Part shown: positions 48,301-60,039 of the stretch, in pieces
Layout of the letters: every line of letters starts with the position of its first letter
Position numbering within the stretch: the first letter of the stretch is position 1
Assembly (NCBI GenBank): GCA_028023455.1
Contig: JAQFVV010006199.1
Span: forward strand, 2,110,001 to 2,174,000
Length of the DNA stretch: 64,000 nucleotides
Reading direction: 5' to 3'
Source: Epiperipatus broadwayi
Lineage: Eukaryota > Onychophora > Udeonychophora > Euonychophora > Peripatidae
The notes under the pieces: model-generated
Told to the model about the DNA's origin: nothing
The model's database searches: none
The model's input: only the letters and a program-made list of their open reading frames with translations
Made by a program: the position numbers and the translations under genes

Positions 48301-51300
48301 TAAATTTTTAGTTAGATAACAAATACTATGATAGTCCACATCTAAGGAAAAACAGATTAGTTAAACATAAAAAGATAATATTGGTATTAACAAAAAAAAA
48401 AAAAGATACTATCTGTATTAAAAAAAATTGAATGGCATTATTGAACAAAATAGTATCTAAGAATTCCACATTCCAGAATCTGACTCTTCCATTGCGCTAA
48501 AATGAAGAGGCTATATTGGTATATGTATTGTATGATTATTGTCAAACATACTGCAGATTTACCTTAATTATTAATAATGATGTCTCATTTTTTTAAATAT
48601 AAATTAGGATATTCAAAAATTATTTTTTTGAAAGCAATTGATTATTTACAAGTTTTAATAGTAGTAACATAACTTTTTCTAAATAGTTTGCTCTAAAATA
48701 CTGATACTACCTGTTCAGTTTAGCACAATTATAGAGTGTATAATATGTAGTATATTTTGAACAATTGCCACAAAATTATGTAAAAACATAACCCTCATAT
48801 TTAAATAAAAAAAAAAATTATAATCAGAACATGTTTCTAACATGTAATAATAAATTTTATTATTTAATGGGGCAACATGGGCTTTTATGAAGTACCTTTA
48901 AGTGGGCACAACCTGCACTCCACAAGCAGCAGCCCTGATCAATAAAAAAAATGATTTTATAGAGTGTTCACTACAAGCTTGCCTATGTCTCGCTTGTAGA
49001 TTTTGACATTGCTTTTATTAGCACAATACATTTACCATTTCTGCTACTTAAACATCATATGATTTTCTTGGCAACTTATCATAAATTATTTTTTATATAC
49101 ATAGCCCTCAAATTTGTATTAAGGCAAATTTATCGAAGTTTCATGTTTAAGAGTGACAAATTAAATGGGCTTAAATTTTTATTCTTCTTTTTTTCATATT
49201 TATACAATCATATATTAGAATGTACGTTGATTTAAATTCTGGACATAATGGGTGTTAGGAATAACCACATTGACAATCTTTAAACTGAATATCCTAACTA
49301 ATGATGATCAGACTCGGTATCTAACCATATTTCCTGATCATGTCTAAATACAAAGAATGTCTATCTCTTGCTACTACAGATATTATTTATTGATAATATA
49401 TCTGCCATACTGCCAATTAGAGTACCTAGAGGTGAGGTTCAAATCCCTCTCTAGCTTTTTAGATGCTAATCCTTTTGTTTAGCCACCACAAGTTCAGAAA
49501 AAGAAAACAATGTGATGCGTCACAGGTGTGTGTAATAGCTGTATTTACCTAGGTTTTGAATCAGAAAGAGAAATGGACAACTAGACAAAATAATATGAAT
49601 ATAATAATAAAAAAATCACATTTACTGTATTTACACTGCTTATATGATACTTGGGGATGAAACCAACACATAAATAAAAAATATGTGTATTCCTATCAGA
49701 GAAAATTCATTTAATTAGACTGAATTCAAGTTATGAGTTCGATATATTTACATCTATATAATTATTATTATTCAACTATAATTTTAATAATGCAAGTAAA
49801 AACTGGCAAAAATATAAATCAATTGATAAACAGATATATAGAAGTTATTCTAAATTTTAAATATTAATCATTGAATAAGAAATTAATTATATATTCTGTA
49901 TTATTCTTAATGAATAAAATATTTTGTATCAAATTTTTATTTTTTAGAAAAAAGTATTAAAAACAGACTATGAAATCTGGTGCAATGAAGGCTTGGAGAG
50001 TGAAAAATTAATACAATGATTATCTTTTCTCATTAAATTAAGATTTATATAATAAATTCAAATACAAATAATGAACAAGAGAATGACAGTTATTTTTTTT
50101 ATATATAAGATCTTAATTTGCTAACCTGTGTATTTATATCTTTAGTAGTGAAAATATATATATATATATTATTCTGCTTCATAACCATAAGCTTGAAAAT
50201 CTGAGTTAGAAAATGGATTTAAAAAAATAATCTTAATAAAAAAGCGATAAAACTATCAACAAACAAAAATGCTATGACAAATGCTATTGATTGACATTAG
50301 ATATATGTATGCAAAACATTTCAAGGCTTTTGTGAAAAGTTTAGTTAGAAAGCTGATTACCATATGAAAAAAAAATTCAAATTAAAAAGTTAATGTGATT
50401 CATTTTTAATGTATATTTATTTTTACTTTTGGGGGGAAAAAAATATTTCTTTTTTACTAAGAAGCAGAAAACAGAATTAGAATGAAAAAAAATTTTTCAA
50501 TTGTAAAACAATCTTTTTACAAAAATATTATGATAAATATCATCTTTATTGGTTGCCTTAGAATGCATGGGCACAAAATGTTTCTTGCCCTTACTGATAA
50601 ACTGAGTTAATAAGCTGATTTCCAAATGAGAGTGACAGTTAAGTGATTTTTTTTAATACTGAAAGTTTGTATTTCCTTTTGGAATATTGTTTTAATTTGC
50701 GTTATGAAGCATGAAACAGCCTTGTAATACAGTGCTAAGAACAAACAAGAAATTGGAACTTCTGCAAGTGAGAGTATATTTAAATCAATTTTATGAGAAT
50801 TTGTCTTTTATATTTTTAAACATTTTATTTTAGCTTTCATTAAAATGGAATTGTAAAATGCATATAGGATTAATTTTTGCATTTATATTTTTTATTTATA
50901 TCATATTTTCTCTGCTTAAATGATTGTTTGGCAGGTGTCTTTGATCTAAGCAATGGGCCTGGAAAAGAATACCACCACATATTTGCATTTCAAACTAAAC
51001 TACAATAAGTTGATAATATTATAAATGTTGATCTAGAATAACTTAATTTATTGTATTAATTATCATGTATACACAAATAAAATATTGTTAGAAGTAAAAA
51101 CAACAATTCTAGAAATAAAAATCAAAAATAGTAATAATGTTATCACACCCAAGCTTTCATGTCTGCTTTCAGTTTAAAATAATATAATTAAACTTTCTAG
51201 TAATATAAATAAAACCCTTGCAAAGGGGATGATACTGTGGTCAAAATTTTTGTACACATACATGTGTTAGTAAAATTATAATGATAAAATTTATAACCCA

Positions 51301-52228
51301 TAATAATAAGTTTAAAAAAGTTCACATAGAAATTTTGCCAGTAAACATCTTGTGATTGTGAAATATTCAAACTCTATTATTGGAGAGGGGGTAATGTTAA
51401 TGAAATTATGTTTCTATTCAAATTTGTATTTGTTTAAAGTCAATAATATCTATTTTATGCTAATGGTTGATTGAAATACTATTAGGTCAGGGTCCATTTT
51501 AATTCTGAATTAGGCTATGTTTATGTATCTGACTGTGTGGGAAGGAAAGATTATTGAAGATGAGGAATTCAACTGAGTGAAATGTCATGGAGAGACAAAT
51601 CTTTCCTTTGGCATTTATAAATTATTGCTTGTTTTATTTATATATGTTGTCAAAGTAGCTACAGTAATAAAAATTATTCATGGTGGTACCCACAACATGT
51701 ATTTACATTCATAAATATTTATGCTGTGACATTATCTTTATATTAGCAGATTTGACAAATGGGCTGATATAATCATTATAAAAGAGAATGGCTAAACATT
51801 GATTGATGATGTATCTGGCATCAGGTGATTGATCATAGATGAGTTGATTTCAGTTGCATCAGGAGAACTCCACTGCTTAACCAATTTAAATGATTTAATC
51901 CACAATTTGCCAAGCTATCAAACCACCAGACCAATAACATAGTTTCAGTTCTGTTTATCAACTACAATTCATCATTCTACACCAGTACTCAGATCATTAC
52001 AATATACATATATTATATTTATATATTTAGAAGGATTCGTATTATTATGGTATTTTACTAAATAATTATTTGATATTAGGAGATATTTACTACACTATTT
52101 TGATCTTTCATTCTGTATTTAAAAAGAGATAAATTGGTAAAAAAAAAAAAGATGATTATCCAGATTAATCCATTATTATCTGTGGGTTTTGAGTTGATTC
52201 AGATTAGACTGATCTCAGTAAGCAAATA
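45397..52228. other. Long AT-rich stretch without recognised genes
   Basis: No coding sequence or RNA gene can be supported over nearly 7 kb. Weak items: a possible C/B-type relic at 48425-48520; a B-box-like GAGGTTCAAATCCCTC at 49432-49447 without a matching A box; a patch of mixed composition at 46215-46300; and TA tracts at 47237-47252 and 50155-50169. Confidence 0.5.
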
Positions 52229-52507
52229 ATCTATTAAGTATAAAAAGAAATTATTAAACTCAGGTGCTTGCTATACATGTATATAATTTTAATGCGAAAA
52301 TACGCGCACAACAACCGAGCTTCATCAGGATTAAATAATAATATATTATAAACTCAAAATAATTATAATATCTAAAGAATAATGCCTGAGCGCTTTCAAG
52401 AGAACTTAGCTCTCATAATCATGGGCAACAAAGAATAAGCATAGCGTGTTGGTATATGCTAAAATATGCTGATATATGTAAATTAGTTGAAAATAAATGC
52501 GTCAGCT

Positions 52508-53257
52508 CTAAATGATCCATTTCTTAGAGATTTTGTAATACGCATCTTTCCTATTCATAGCCTTATCATCAATAGCAATAAAACATGCTTCTTTAACTTT
52601 TCTCTTAATGTCATTTCTCTCCCTGCAAACTATTCTTGCATTTTTAGGTTCACATGCATGACCAGCTGATTTCTGATGTATTGCAAATATTGAGTTGCAA
52701 TTTGGGTCTACTTGGGCCTTATTGTAAGAATATTTGTGCTGGGATAGTCTTGTAGAAAGAGTTGCTTTCGTTTCCCCATAGTATGATGCCATGCAGTTAT
52801 TTTCTGGACATGAAATATTATATACGGCTTGAGAGGTGTTGTTGGGTGTTATAATGTCTTTGGTGTTATTAATAATCCTATTTGTATTAGGGGGTGTATG
52901 AAAGCTTAGTTGAAATTCTTTATTAAACACTGAGTAAAACTTTCTATGGGTAGTTGCAATATATGGTAACAAAATTCTATTTTTCTGCTGCTTAATAACA
53001 TTGCTGTTTAATTTGCTGTAAAATTGTCTAATCTTCCTATCAATTGTGTAATGCTTGAAGCCGAAATCTAATAAATCGTTTCTATATAAGATTAAGTTTG
53101 CTCTTTTGTCCGATTCAAATCTGCAAAGTTGCTCATTCCTATGCAAGAAAGACGCTAAACCAGCTAATTTATGAATAGAAGGCGTGTTTGAAGAAGGTTG
53201 AATATTGCCTCTTTTTTCTATTGGTTTTATAATCATTGTATAATTTAGCGGTATCAT
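52508..53257 (-). CDS. Penelope-like RT thumb plus GIY-YIG endonuclease, truncated copy
   Basis: An open minus-strand frame of about 245 element-derived codons (from LNYTMIIKP; the first Met-Ile-Pro comes from the spacer). It lacks the reverse transcriptase palm altogether. It keeps HKLAGLASFLHRNEQLCRF, RILLPYIATTHRKF, the Penelope-type link, and the GIY-YIG core: VYNISCPENNC, ASYYGET, STRLSQHK, then FAIHQKSAGHAC and the Arg/Glu-rich RERN ... KEACFI. Near the end it reads AMNRKDAYYK where the other copy has AMNMKDACYK. It has no stops or shifts, but without the palm it cannot reverse transcribe. Confidence 0.85.
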   Translation of the reverse strand: MIPLNYTMIIKPIEKRGNIQPSSNTPSIHKLAGLASFLHRNEQLCRFESDKRANLILYRNDLLDFGFKHYTIDRKIRQFYSKLNSNVIKQQKNRILLPYIATTHRKFYSVFNKEFQLSFHTPPNTNRIINNTKDIITPNNTSQAVYNISCPENNCMASYYGETKATLSTRLSQHKYSYNKAQVDPNCNSIFAIHQKSAGHACEPKNARIVCRERNDIKRKVKEACFIAIDDKAMNRKDAYYKISKKWII

Positions 53258-54236
53258 CTCTATCGTACTTAATTATTTTGAAAAAAGTATTATTCCTAAA
53301 TACGAACAAACACTTAAGCTAATTGTATACACAAGATACATTGACGACCTTTTCATCACTGCTACTGAAGAAATTATAGATAAAATTAAACAGGACATAC
53401 AAGACAGTACGCAGCTGAAGCTAAACACAGAAATGGAAGATCGTGAAGGGAAAACTAAATACTTGGATATGTATGTGCAAAGAGAAGATCAAAGACTAAA
53501 TTATACAATGATTATAAAACCAATAGAAAAAAGAGGCAATATTCAACCTTCTTCAAACACGCCTTCTATTCATAAATTAGCTGGTTTAGCGTCTTTCTTG
53601 CATAGGAATGAGCAACTTTGCAGATTTGAATCGGACAAAAGAGCAAACTTAATCTTATATAGAAACGATTTATTAGATTTCGGCTTCAAGCATTACACAA
53701 TTGATAGGAAGATTAGACAATTTTACAGCAAATTAAACAGCAATGTTATTAAGCAGCAGAAAAATAGAATTTTGTTACCATATATTGCAACTACCCATAG
53801 AAAGTTTTACTCAGTGTTTAATAAAGAATTTCAACTAAGCTTTCATACACCCCCTAATACAAATAGGATTATTAATAACACCAAAGACATTATAACACCC
53901 AACAACACCTCTCAAGCCGTATATAATATTTCATGTCCAGAAAATAACTGCATGGCATCATACTATGGGGAAACGAAAGCAACTCTTTCTACAAGACTAT
54001 CCCAGCACAAATATTCTTACAATAAGGCCCAAGTAGACCCAAATTGCAACTCAATATTTGCAATACATCAGAAATCAGCTGGTCATGCATGTGAACCTAA
54101 AAATGCAAGAATAGTTTGCAGGGAGAGAAATGACATTAAGAGAAAAGTTAAAGAAGCATGTTTTATTGCTATTGATGATAAGGCTATGAATATGAAAGAT
54201 GCGTGTTACAAAATCTCTAAGAAATGGATCATTTAG
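53249..54236 (+). CDS. Penelope-like reverse transcriptase (C-terminal half) with GIY-YIG endonuclease
   Basis: An open frame runs from the palindrome junction to TAG at 54234, about 328 codons. No start codon lies near its edge, so it is a 5'-truncated reading frame; the ATG at 53433 is internal. Upstream of that ATG it has LIVYTRYIDDLFITAT, with the catalytic YIDD at 53337-53348, then TKYLDMYVQR. After that come the thumb (HKLAGLASFLHRNEQLCRF), ILLPYIATTHRKF and the C-terminal GIY-YIG nuclease: VYN and CMASYYGET (residues 163-181 counted from 53433), Arg188, His192, IHQKSAGH and Glu241. In this class the nuclease nicks DNA and the RT copies the RNA. The frame is uninterrupted, which suggests recent activity of the family, though this copy lacks the N-terminal half. 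Confidence 0.85.
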
Positions 54237-54476
54237 AGCTGACGCATTTATTTTCAACTAATTTACATATATCAGCATATTTTAGCATATACCAACACGC
54301 TATGCTTATTCTTTGTTGCCCATGATTATGAGAGCTAAGTTCTCTTGAAAGCACTCGGGCATTATTCTTTAGATATTATAATTATTTTGAGTTTATAATA
54401 TATTATTATTTAATCCTGATGAAGCTCGGTTGTTGTGCGCGTATTTGCGCATTAAAATTATATCTATTAAGTATAA

Positions 54477-56589
54477 TAGGTTTTTTTTTTTAAGAGTCAG
54501 TCTAGAATTGTATTCACAGCCATTCTAGAGTTTCTGATTTACTAACAGGCTGAACTCCTGCACATTACACTTTCAAATATAATTTTACCTTGTCTATATA
54601 TATTTTATAGAGTAAAAGTTAAATGTCTAGAAAGTAAAGCATTCCAGTTGCAGCAATTTTCAATTCCATATTCTTATAACCAAAGTTACAAATATACAAT
54701 GTTTTATTTAATTCTTACTCTGAATGATTGTTTGAGTTAGCTTTATTTTGCATTAATGCTTTAACGCCAATGTTTTATAGCATTTTTATTAAAGTACATA
54801 CGAACACATCTACTGCTGTTTAGTTGGAAATATAAGCGGTTTCTGTGGGGTTTTTTTTAACTAGTCAAATGTTTGAATTTTTTTATTAGAAAGAGAAGAA
54901 AAAATTGCAATGCTAATCATTATAAGAGAGGGAGGAATGAACACTAGCATGTCATAGGATTATCATTTTTCTTCAAATAAAAGCTTGTAATTTTAGAATT
55001 TATCTTAAAAACAGACTTTTTACTAGTCACTTTGACATTAGCCTTTGTTAGAAATGAAATTAATCATAAACCAATTTAACAGAACTATAATTAGGATAAA
55101 TTTCACCTCATGTTCTTTTTGTTAAGGAAATAAAAACCGAAAAAAAAAAAATGTATCTCTATGTGACAGAAGCAATGTTATATTTTATTAAGAAGAAAAA
55201 AATGTTTATAAATTGTGAAATTGACATCTGACATTAAAATATATTAGAGTTTCAATGTTATGTCTTGCAAATAAAATTATTAAGAATTCATTGCTTCTCA
55301 GATTTTGATATTTTAATTTTTTTTTAAAAAAAAATTTATATATTTGTAGCTTTATCAAATTCATCTGTACATCCATAATCCAAATAATCTGTTAAGCCTT
55401 CAATCTGGATTTAAGTCCCAAACTGGTAATATTTGAAATTTATTCAGATTTTAATCATATTTAAGACATTTCTTTGGAGTTGACTATTTTGCCTGCAGTC
55501 AACTCAGCTAATTTTTCAATATTGGTGAATAAATGGATATCTAGCTATTGTAAACTAGAATTAAAAAAAACACTGAAATCCTTACTACTTGGCAAATGGA
55601 GAGTCTGGTGAAAAGTGCTTTCTTTTTCACTGTTCTTTTTGAAGGCCTTTTGTAAAGACCTTTGTTTTGCAATAGACTGTTTTATCTTTATCAATAGTAA
55701 TCATAATAACTTTTATTTAATTTGAAGAGAAAATTATATTGTTACACATACCAGTAATTGAAGAATGCATCAAAACCCAAATCTATGCTAAACTCTGCTG
55801 ACTTATTAGGAAAGTTCATTTGTTTTTCGTTAAGAATCTGTGGGTTAATAACAGTTTTTGTAAGGGTCAATCTCCATCAAAACTGAATCAAAAAATATTA
55901 AATTTGCATATTGATTTTTTTTTTCTTTTGCAGTTCTTTTTACAATGAGCACAATAATATAATATTTAACTGTGAAAGTCATTGTTTTTCACACAACTTA
56001 TTACAATCATTGAATGAGCTAAGTCATATATATAGTGACTGTTCGTGTATGGGTTATTCCTTTTCACATTTTCATTATAATCACTTTTTTCAATAAATAG
56101 GACTGATAATTAGTTATTGATTTCCTTGTCATGATCACTTACTTTCTTAGTAGTGATTACAATAAAATATTTGACAGCCAGTTTGTTTTATCATAGTGCA
56201 ATGTATTTAATATTCTGGATTTATTTTAAAGAGGATCATTATTACTACTAAAATTATAAAAAAAAATAGTTGGTTTTTAATCAGTAATAACATTTCATAT
56301 ATATATTTTATAACCAAACCCCATTTTATGTTATTGTATGGCTTATAATTAATAGAAAATATTTCAACAAGATTTCATGTAAAATATTAATTATTCATTA
56401 CCATTTTTTTTTTCAAATTTTATACAAACATAATTGGTCAGAAAAATGCTGATTTTCATCATAACATTAATGTATATTAGAATAATAATCAAACTTTAAG
56501 TCTTTATAAATTGAATTAATGATACTTTCAGCAGCCTCCACTTATTAAAAACAGGCAGTAGTCGTGTTATTATATGAGCATGTGTGTGA
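54477..56589. other. AT-rich DNA, nothing recognised
   Basis: No gene or known repeat. The 55911-56096 frame is Asn/His/Phe-rich with no domain. Confidence 0.55.
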
Positions 56590-56792
56590 TAATTCAAATT
56601 TGCATATGTTTAACAAAGTGATTTCTTTATAAACTAAAGCTGAGTGCACTTTCTTTGAAGCTCACCATAATCATAACTCTAATTTAATATTGATTTATTT
56701 TTAATTCAAATGTGTATAAGTTTGTTCATCTGGTAACAAAGTACCTTTTCCTTCTTTATAAATTAAAGCTGAGTGCTCTTTCGGTGAAGCTC
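56590..56792. repeat. Two-copy direct repeat
   Basis: Copies at 56590-56664 and 56703-56792 share AATTCAAAT, TAACAAAGT, CTTCTTTATAAA, TAAAGCTGAGTGC and TGAAGCTC. A local duplication of unknown nature. Confidence 0.55.
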
Positions 56793-56946
56793 TTACGCAG
56801 ATGAGCAAATTTATGCAAATTTGAGTTACAAATACAAATGATGGGAAAAATCACTATACATATATAAATATGGTTGATAATAAGGTCATATGTAAGCATG
56901 AAGAGTATATAGGTATCTGAATTTTTAAAGAATTAAATTTTATTTT

Positions 56947-57057
56947 ATTTCATTTTTTTCTCATGTGCCATAGCATCAGCCGGGAAGCGAGTCTGCTAAC
57001 CTGGGACAACTGCTTGTAAAGCAGCTGTCGCTGACCTCTCGACCACCAATGCTTGAC
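56947..57057 (-). mobile_element. tRNA-derived SINE, minus strand
   Basis: Minus-strand reading: AAGCATTGGTGGTCGAGAGG, CAGCGACAGCTGCTTTACAA, GCAGTTGTCCCAGG, AGACTCGCTTCCCGG and GATGCTATGGCACATG, then an A-rich tail. It is flanked by a 13-bp direct repeat, TAAATTTTATTTT (56934-56946 and 57058-57070). Closely similar to the 10.93-kb copy. Confidence 0.8.
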
Positions 57058-57070
57058 TAAATTTTATTTT

Positions 57071-59439
57071 TGTAATGCATATATATATATAACTAATTTT
57101 GGCAGTACCTTTGATTATATTTCATCTTTTTTTAAAAAAAAAAAATTAAAATAGATTCCAATGAATAAGTAAAAAAAACTTGTGATATTTTTTTATGAGG
57201 TTTAACTAATTGGCATCTTTGATCATTATTCTTCAAATTTATTTGTGAACAACAAACTTAGTAATATAAGGACTTTCTGGTAACAAAATGCTCTTTAGTT
57301 CAATTCCTGATTGAAAAAAAAAAATCTCAGGGAAACATAAAATCTCATTGTAATTAATTAATTAATTGGACATATTATATCTGTCAGATTGATGATCCAA
57401 TATTGCATAATCTTATTAACTTTGTCTTTTCTTTTTTTTCTCCTTCTTATTGATGATAATAACAACTTCTAAAATAATTGCCAATAAATTATTACATTGT
57501 AAAAAATGTAAGACAAATAATTAATATTTTCAAATCTGTGAATAACCTAATATCCAATATGTTCAATGTTAACTTATATGTTCTATATAATTATCATAAT
57601 TATTTTTCACATAATGAAATCCTGCAAAACAAAGTGACTTTCATAGCTGCTTTGTTCTTTTAGATAATCATTATCTTTTTTATTTTCTACTTTTTTCTCT
57701 TATTCTCCATAGACCCTTTACAATTATTTTATAATCAATATAACTCTTAAGAACAAGAATAATCCAATTTCTATTGACTTTATAATTTTTTCAATAATTA
57801 GCTTATTTTCATGATTTCTTTCAGTACTTAGATATTGCTAATCCAGTTTTTTCAATTTGTTTTCCCATTCAGCTCTATATCTAAAAAATCTTTTAATTTT
57901 TTTTATTTTTCTCAGCCCTATATAAAACTACAAAATATCTTCCTAATTTCATTGCATTTTATATTATTTTAATGAGTTTGTTATTTTTATCTTCAATCAA
58001 TCAATTTTTAAATATTTGTGTGCTCTAACTTAACTGTTACTTTTAACTTTTATTCTCTTTATATGTAATCATTGTTTTAGACTTAGATGTTGTTTGTTTT
58101 CATTTTAAACTTTTTTAAAATGTTATTAATTCTGCATAGCATTTTGATAAATTCATTTTCGGAATTTTCCAAATGCTGTCATATCATCAAAGCTAATGCT
58201 TTCTCAATTTTAACTTCATCCTTATCAAAATAACATTCATGTAGTAATTCATCCTACTAAATTTTAAACAATCAGGAAATATATCAGTGCATTAATTGAC
58301 TTTATATTTATTGTAATTTTCTATTAACCACATAAGTAATAAATGTTTGGGGGGGAGTTAATTTTATTTATTTAATGCTCTTGGATTTGCATACCAAACC
58401 ATGTTATTTCTAAAATTTTTGTTTGTTATTTTATTTTTTGAATACTATTACCAAGTTTCTTAAAATAATCTATCAATATCTTTCTACTTTTTTTTATAAT
58501 CTCTGCAATCTCTTCCAGCAAATACTCCAGAAGTTTTAATATATATATACATAAGATCTGATCTTCATTCATCACATTTATTTGGTTTCAGAAACTTGTA
58601 TGAAATGTGAAATAAGAAAGATAAATTTTCATAGAGGTAATATATAATAATGGTTAATAATTTCCAGGGTATAATAAAACTGTTGATATATATTAAAATC
58701 ATATTAATCAATGTAGAAATATTGTAGCTCTTTATACATATATATTATATTAATTTAATAAAAACAACAAAAAATGTATGAGTTATAAAAACAAATCACT
58801 AAGAATAAGAAGAAAAAAATACAGAATTGTATAATTTTAAACTTAGTAAATACTTGGTTGAGATTCACATTCTTGCAAATTCGGCTTTTTTTTTCTAAAA
58901 AAGAAAAAACAAAAGTTGTTTAGTTTCTTGAAGATATTTTTTGAAGTAATGCTTTTTGATAGCATTCCAATGCATTTTATATTCAAACTTAAACAAAGCT
59001 AATGGCATTTTCTAGATGGTTAAAAAATCCATGCAAGTTTTTAATGATCTTCTAATATGTCAGCTATTATTTGATTAATTTCTGCCAGATCTTAATTTGT
59101 CACTGGCAAAGAAAGTGAGTCCATAAATGTTACTTCAGTTTCACCTATATTCTTCACTTTTTCAAAATTTCAATTTTTATAAGAGAATCGTTAATGATTC
59201 TTTTGAGTATCTATTTATTAAATGTGAATTTATGAGCTCTCATGATTGGCCAACAAATTTATTACAATCCAGAATACTAAAATTCTTCCAGTAGTTTTGG
59301 ACATTGTTCTTATTTCTCACATTTGTTTCCTTTATTTGTTTTTCAAATGTAAGATATGGTTTTAATTTATCCTTATATGTAAAAACAAAAAATACTTAAT
59401 TGTATATTAATTAGAGAAAATATAACTTACTATTAAAAA
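57071..59439. other. AT-rich DNA, perhaps with an unreadable LINE relic
   Basis: The minus strand from 57800 to 58560 has a faint LINE-like flow, but no motif can be defended. A G run (58348-58355) is present. No other feature. Confidence 0.45.
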
Positions 59440-59760
59440 TTTTTCGGCTGAACGTTTTCGAGGAACCATGCCTCATACTCATAGCCTTCATGAAAAGTGT
59501 AATAAATATATGCAAATGTAAATATTCAAATAAGCTACTGTTACGTAGCCCATTTTTTCGAGATCTCGAAGCATGTCCTTTCTGTTAATGGCATGGATGT
59601 CTCTATTAATATAGAATGCCTCCTTTATTTTTCTCCTGTAATCATTTGGCTCTGAACATAAAATAATGGGGTTGGCAGGTATGAAGTTGTGCCCAGATTG
59701 TTTACTATGTTCGAAAAATACAGAGGATGTGTAGCTGTTCGTTTGAGCTCTGTTGAATGT
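59440..59760 (-). pseudogene. Penelope-like element tail with GIY-YIG remnant
   Basis: The minus-strand frame from 59748 reads AQTNSYTSSVFFEHSKQSGH, NFIPANPIILCSEPNDYRR, KIKEAFYINRDIHAINRKDM and LRDLEKMGY. This is the C-terminal block of Penelope GIY-YIG nucleases (compare SAGHACEPKNARIVCRERND and KVKEACFI of the 53-kb copy). The rest of the protein is missing. Downstream, at about 59442-59500 on the minus strand, sits GGCTATGAGTATGAGG, CATGGTT, CCTCGAAAACGTTCAGCC. This looks like a hammerhead core with one base lost from CTGATGA, a TGAGG/CCTCG stem II, GAAAA and a closing GGCT/AGCC stem I. Confidence 0.7.
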
Positions 59761-60039
59761 AAGATATAAATAATGAAATTTTTAAAATAGTCCCTGGGTT
59801 TAATGATAAATATCAAGTAAGGTGGTAAAAATATAACATTATTGCTACACAAGTGATTAAAATTAATATAGCCTTAAAATCTAGATTGTAATTGTATAAT
59901 ATTTTTTCACTTCTAGTACAAAATAATTTATAAACAAATGTATAAAAATTTGCTTCATAATTTAAGATTTTTATTAGATTTTCAAACTGGTAATAACGAT
60001 TTGGAACTATTTTTTAGTTCTCTAGGAATCTCACTTCTG

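Larger units (their letters stand above)
52229..54476. mobile_element. Penelope-like element, inverted dimer with 15-bp target duplication
   Basis: Two copies of the 3' half of one Penelope-like element lie tail-out in opposite directions. The left copy (52281-53248) is on the minus strand and the right copy (53249-54463) on the plus strand. The shared part (968 bp each) is almost identical: the two proteins differ at two residues over about 245. The right copy extends 246 bp further 5' (53249-53494), which forms the spacer of the palindrome and holds the catalytic YIDD. The whole is bounded by an exact 15-bp direct repeat, ATCTATTAAGTATAA (52229-52243 and 54462-54476), so it entered as one event. 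The left end carries 37 extra bases (52244-52280). Inverted, 5'-truncated double insertions are typical of this class. Confidence 0.9.

Noticed and set aside
49415-49470. B-box-like GGTTCAAATCC suggesting a tRNA gene or another SINE
   Set aside because: No A box at a suitable distance and no acceptor-stem pairing, so a chance match is likely.
52487-52669. Plus-strand frame over the left Penelope copy, and its twin at 54075-54257 on the minus strand
   Set aside because: Both are antisense shadows of the GIY-YIG coding sequence.
57800-58560. Possible LINE relic on the minus strand
   Set aside because: Only loose resemblance; no motif such as a GKAPG, AFD, FADD or LYGSETW block could be located.
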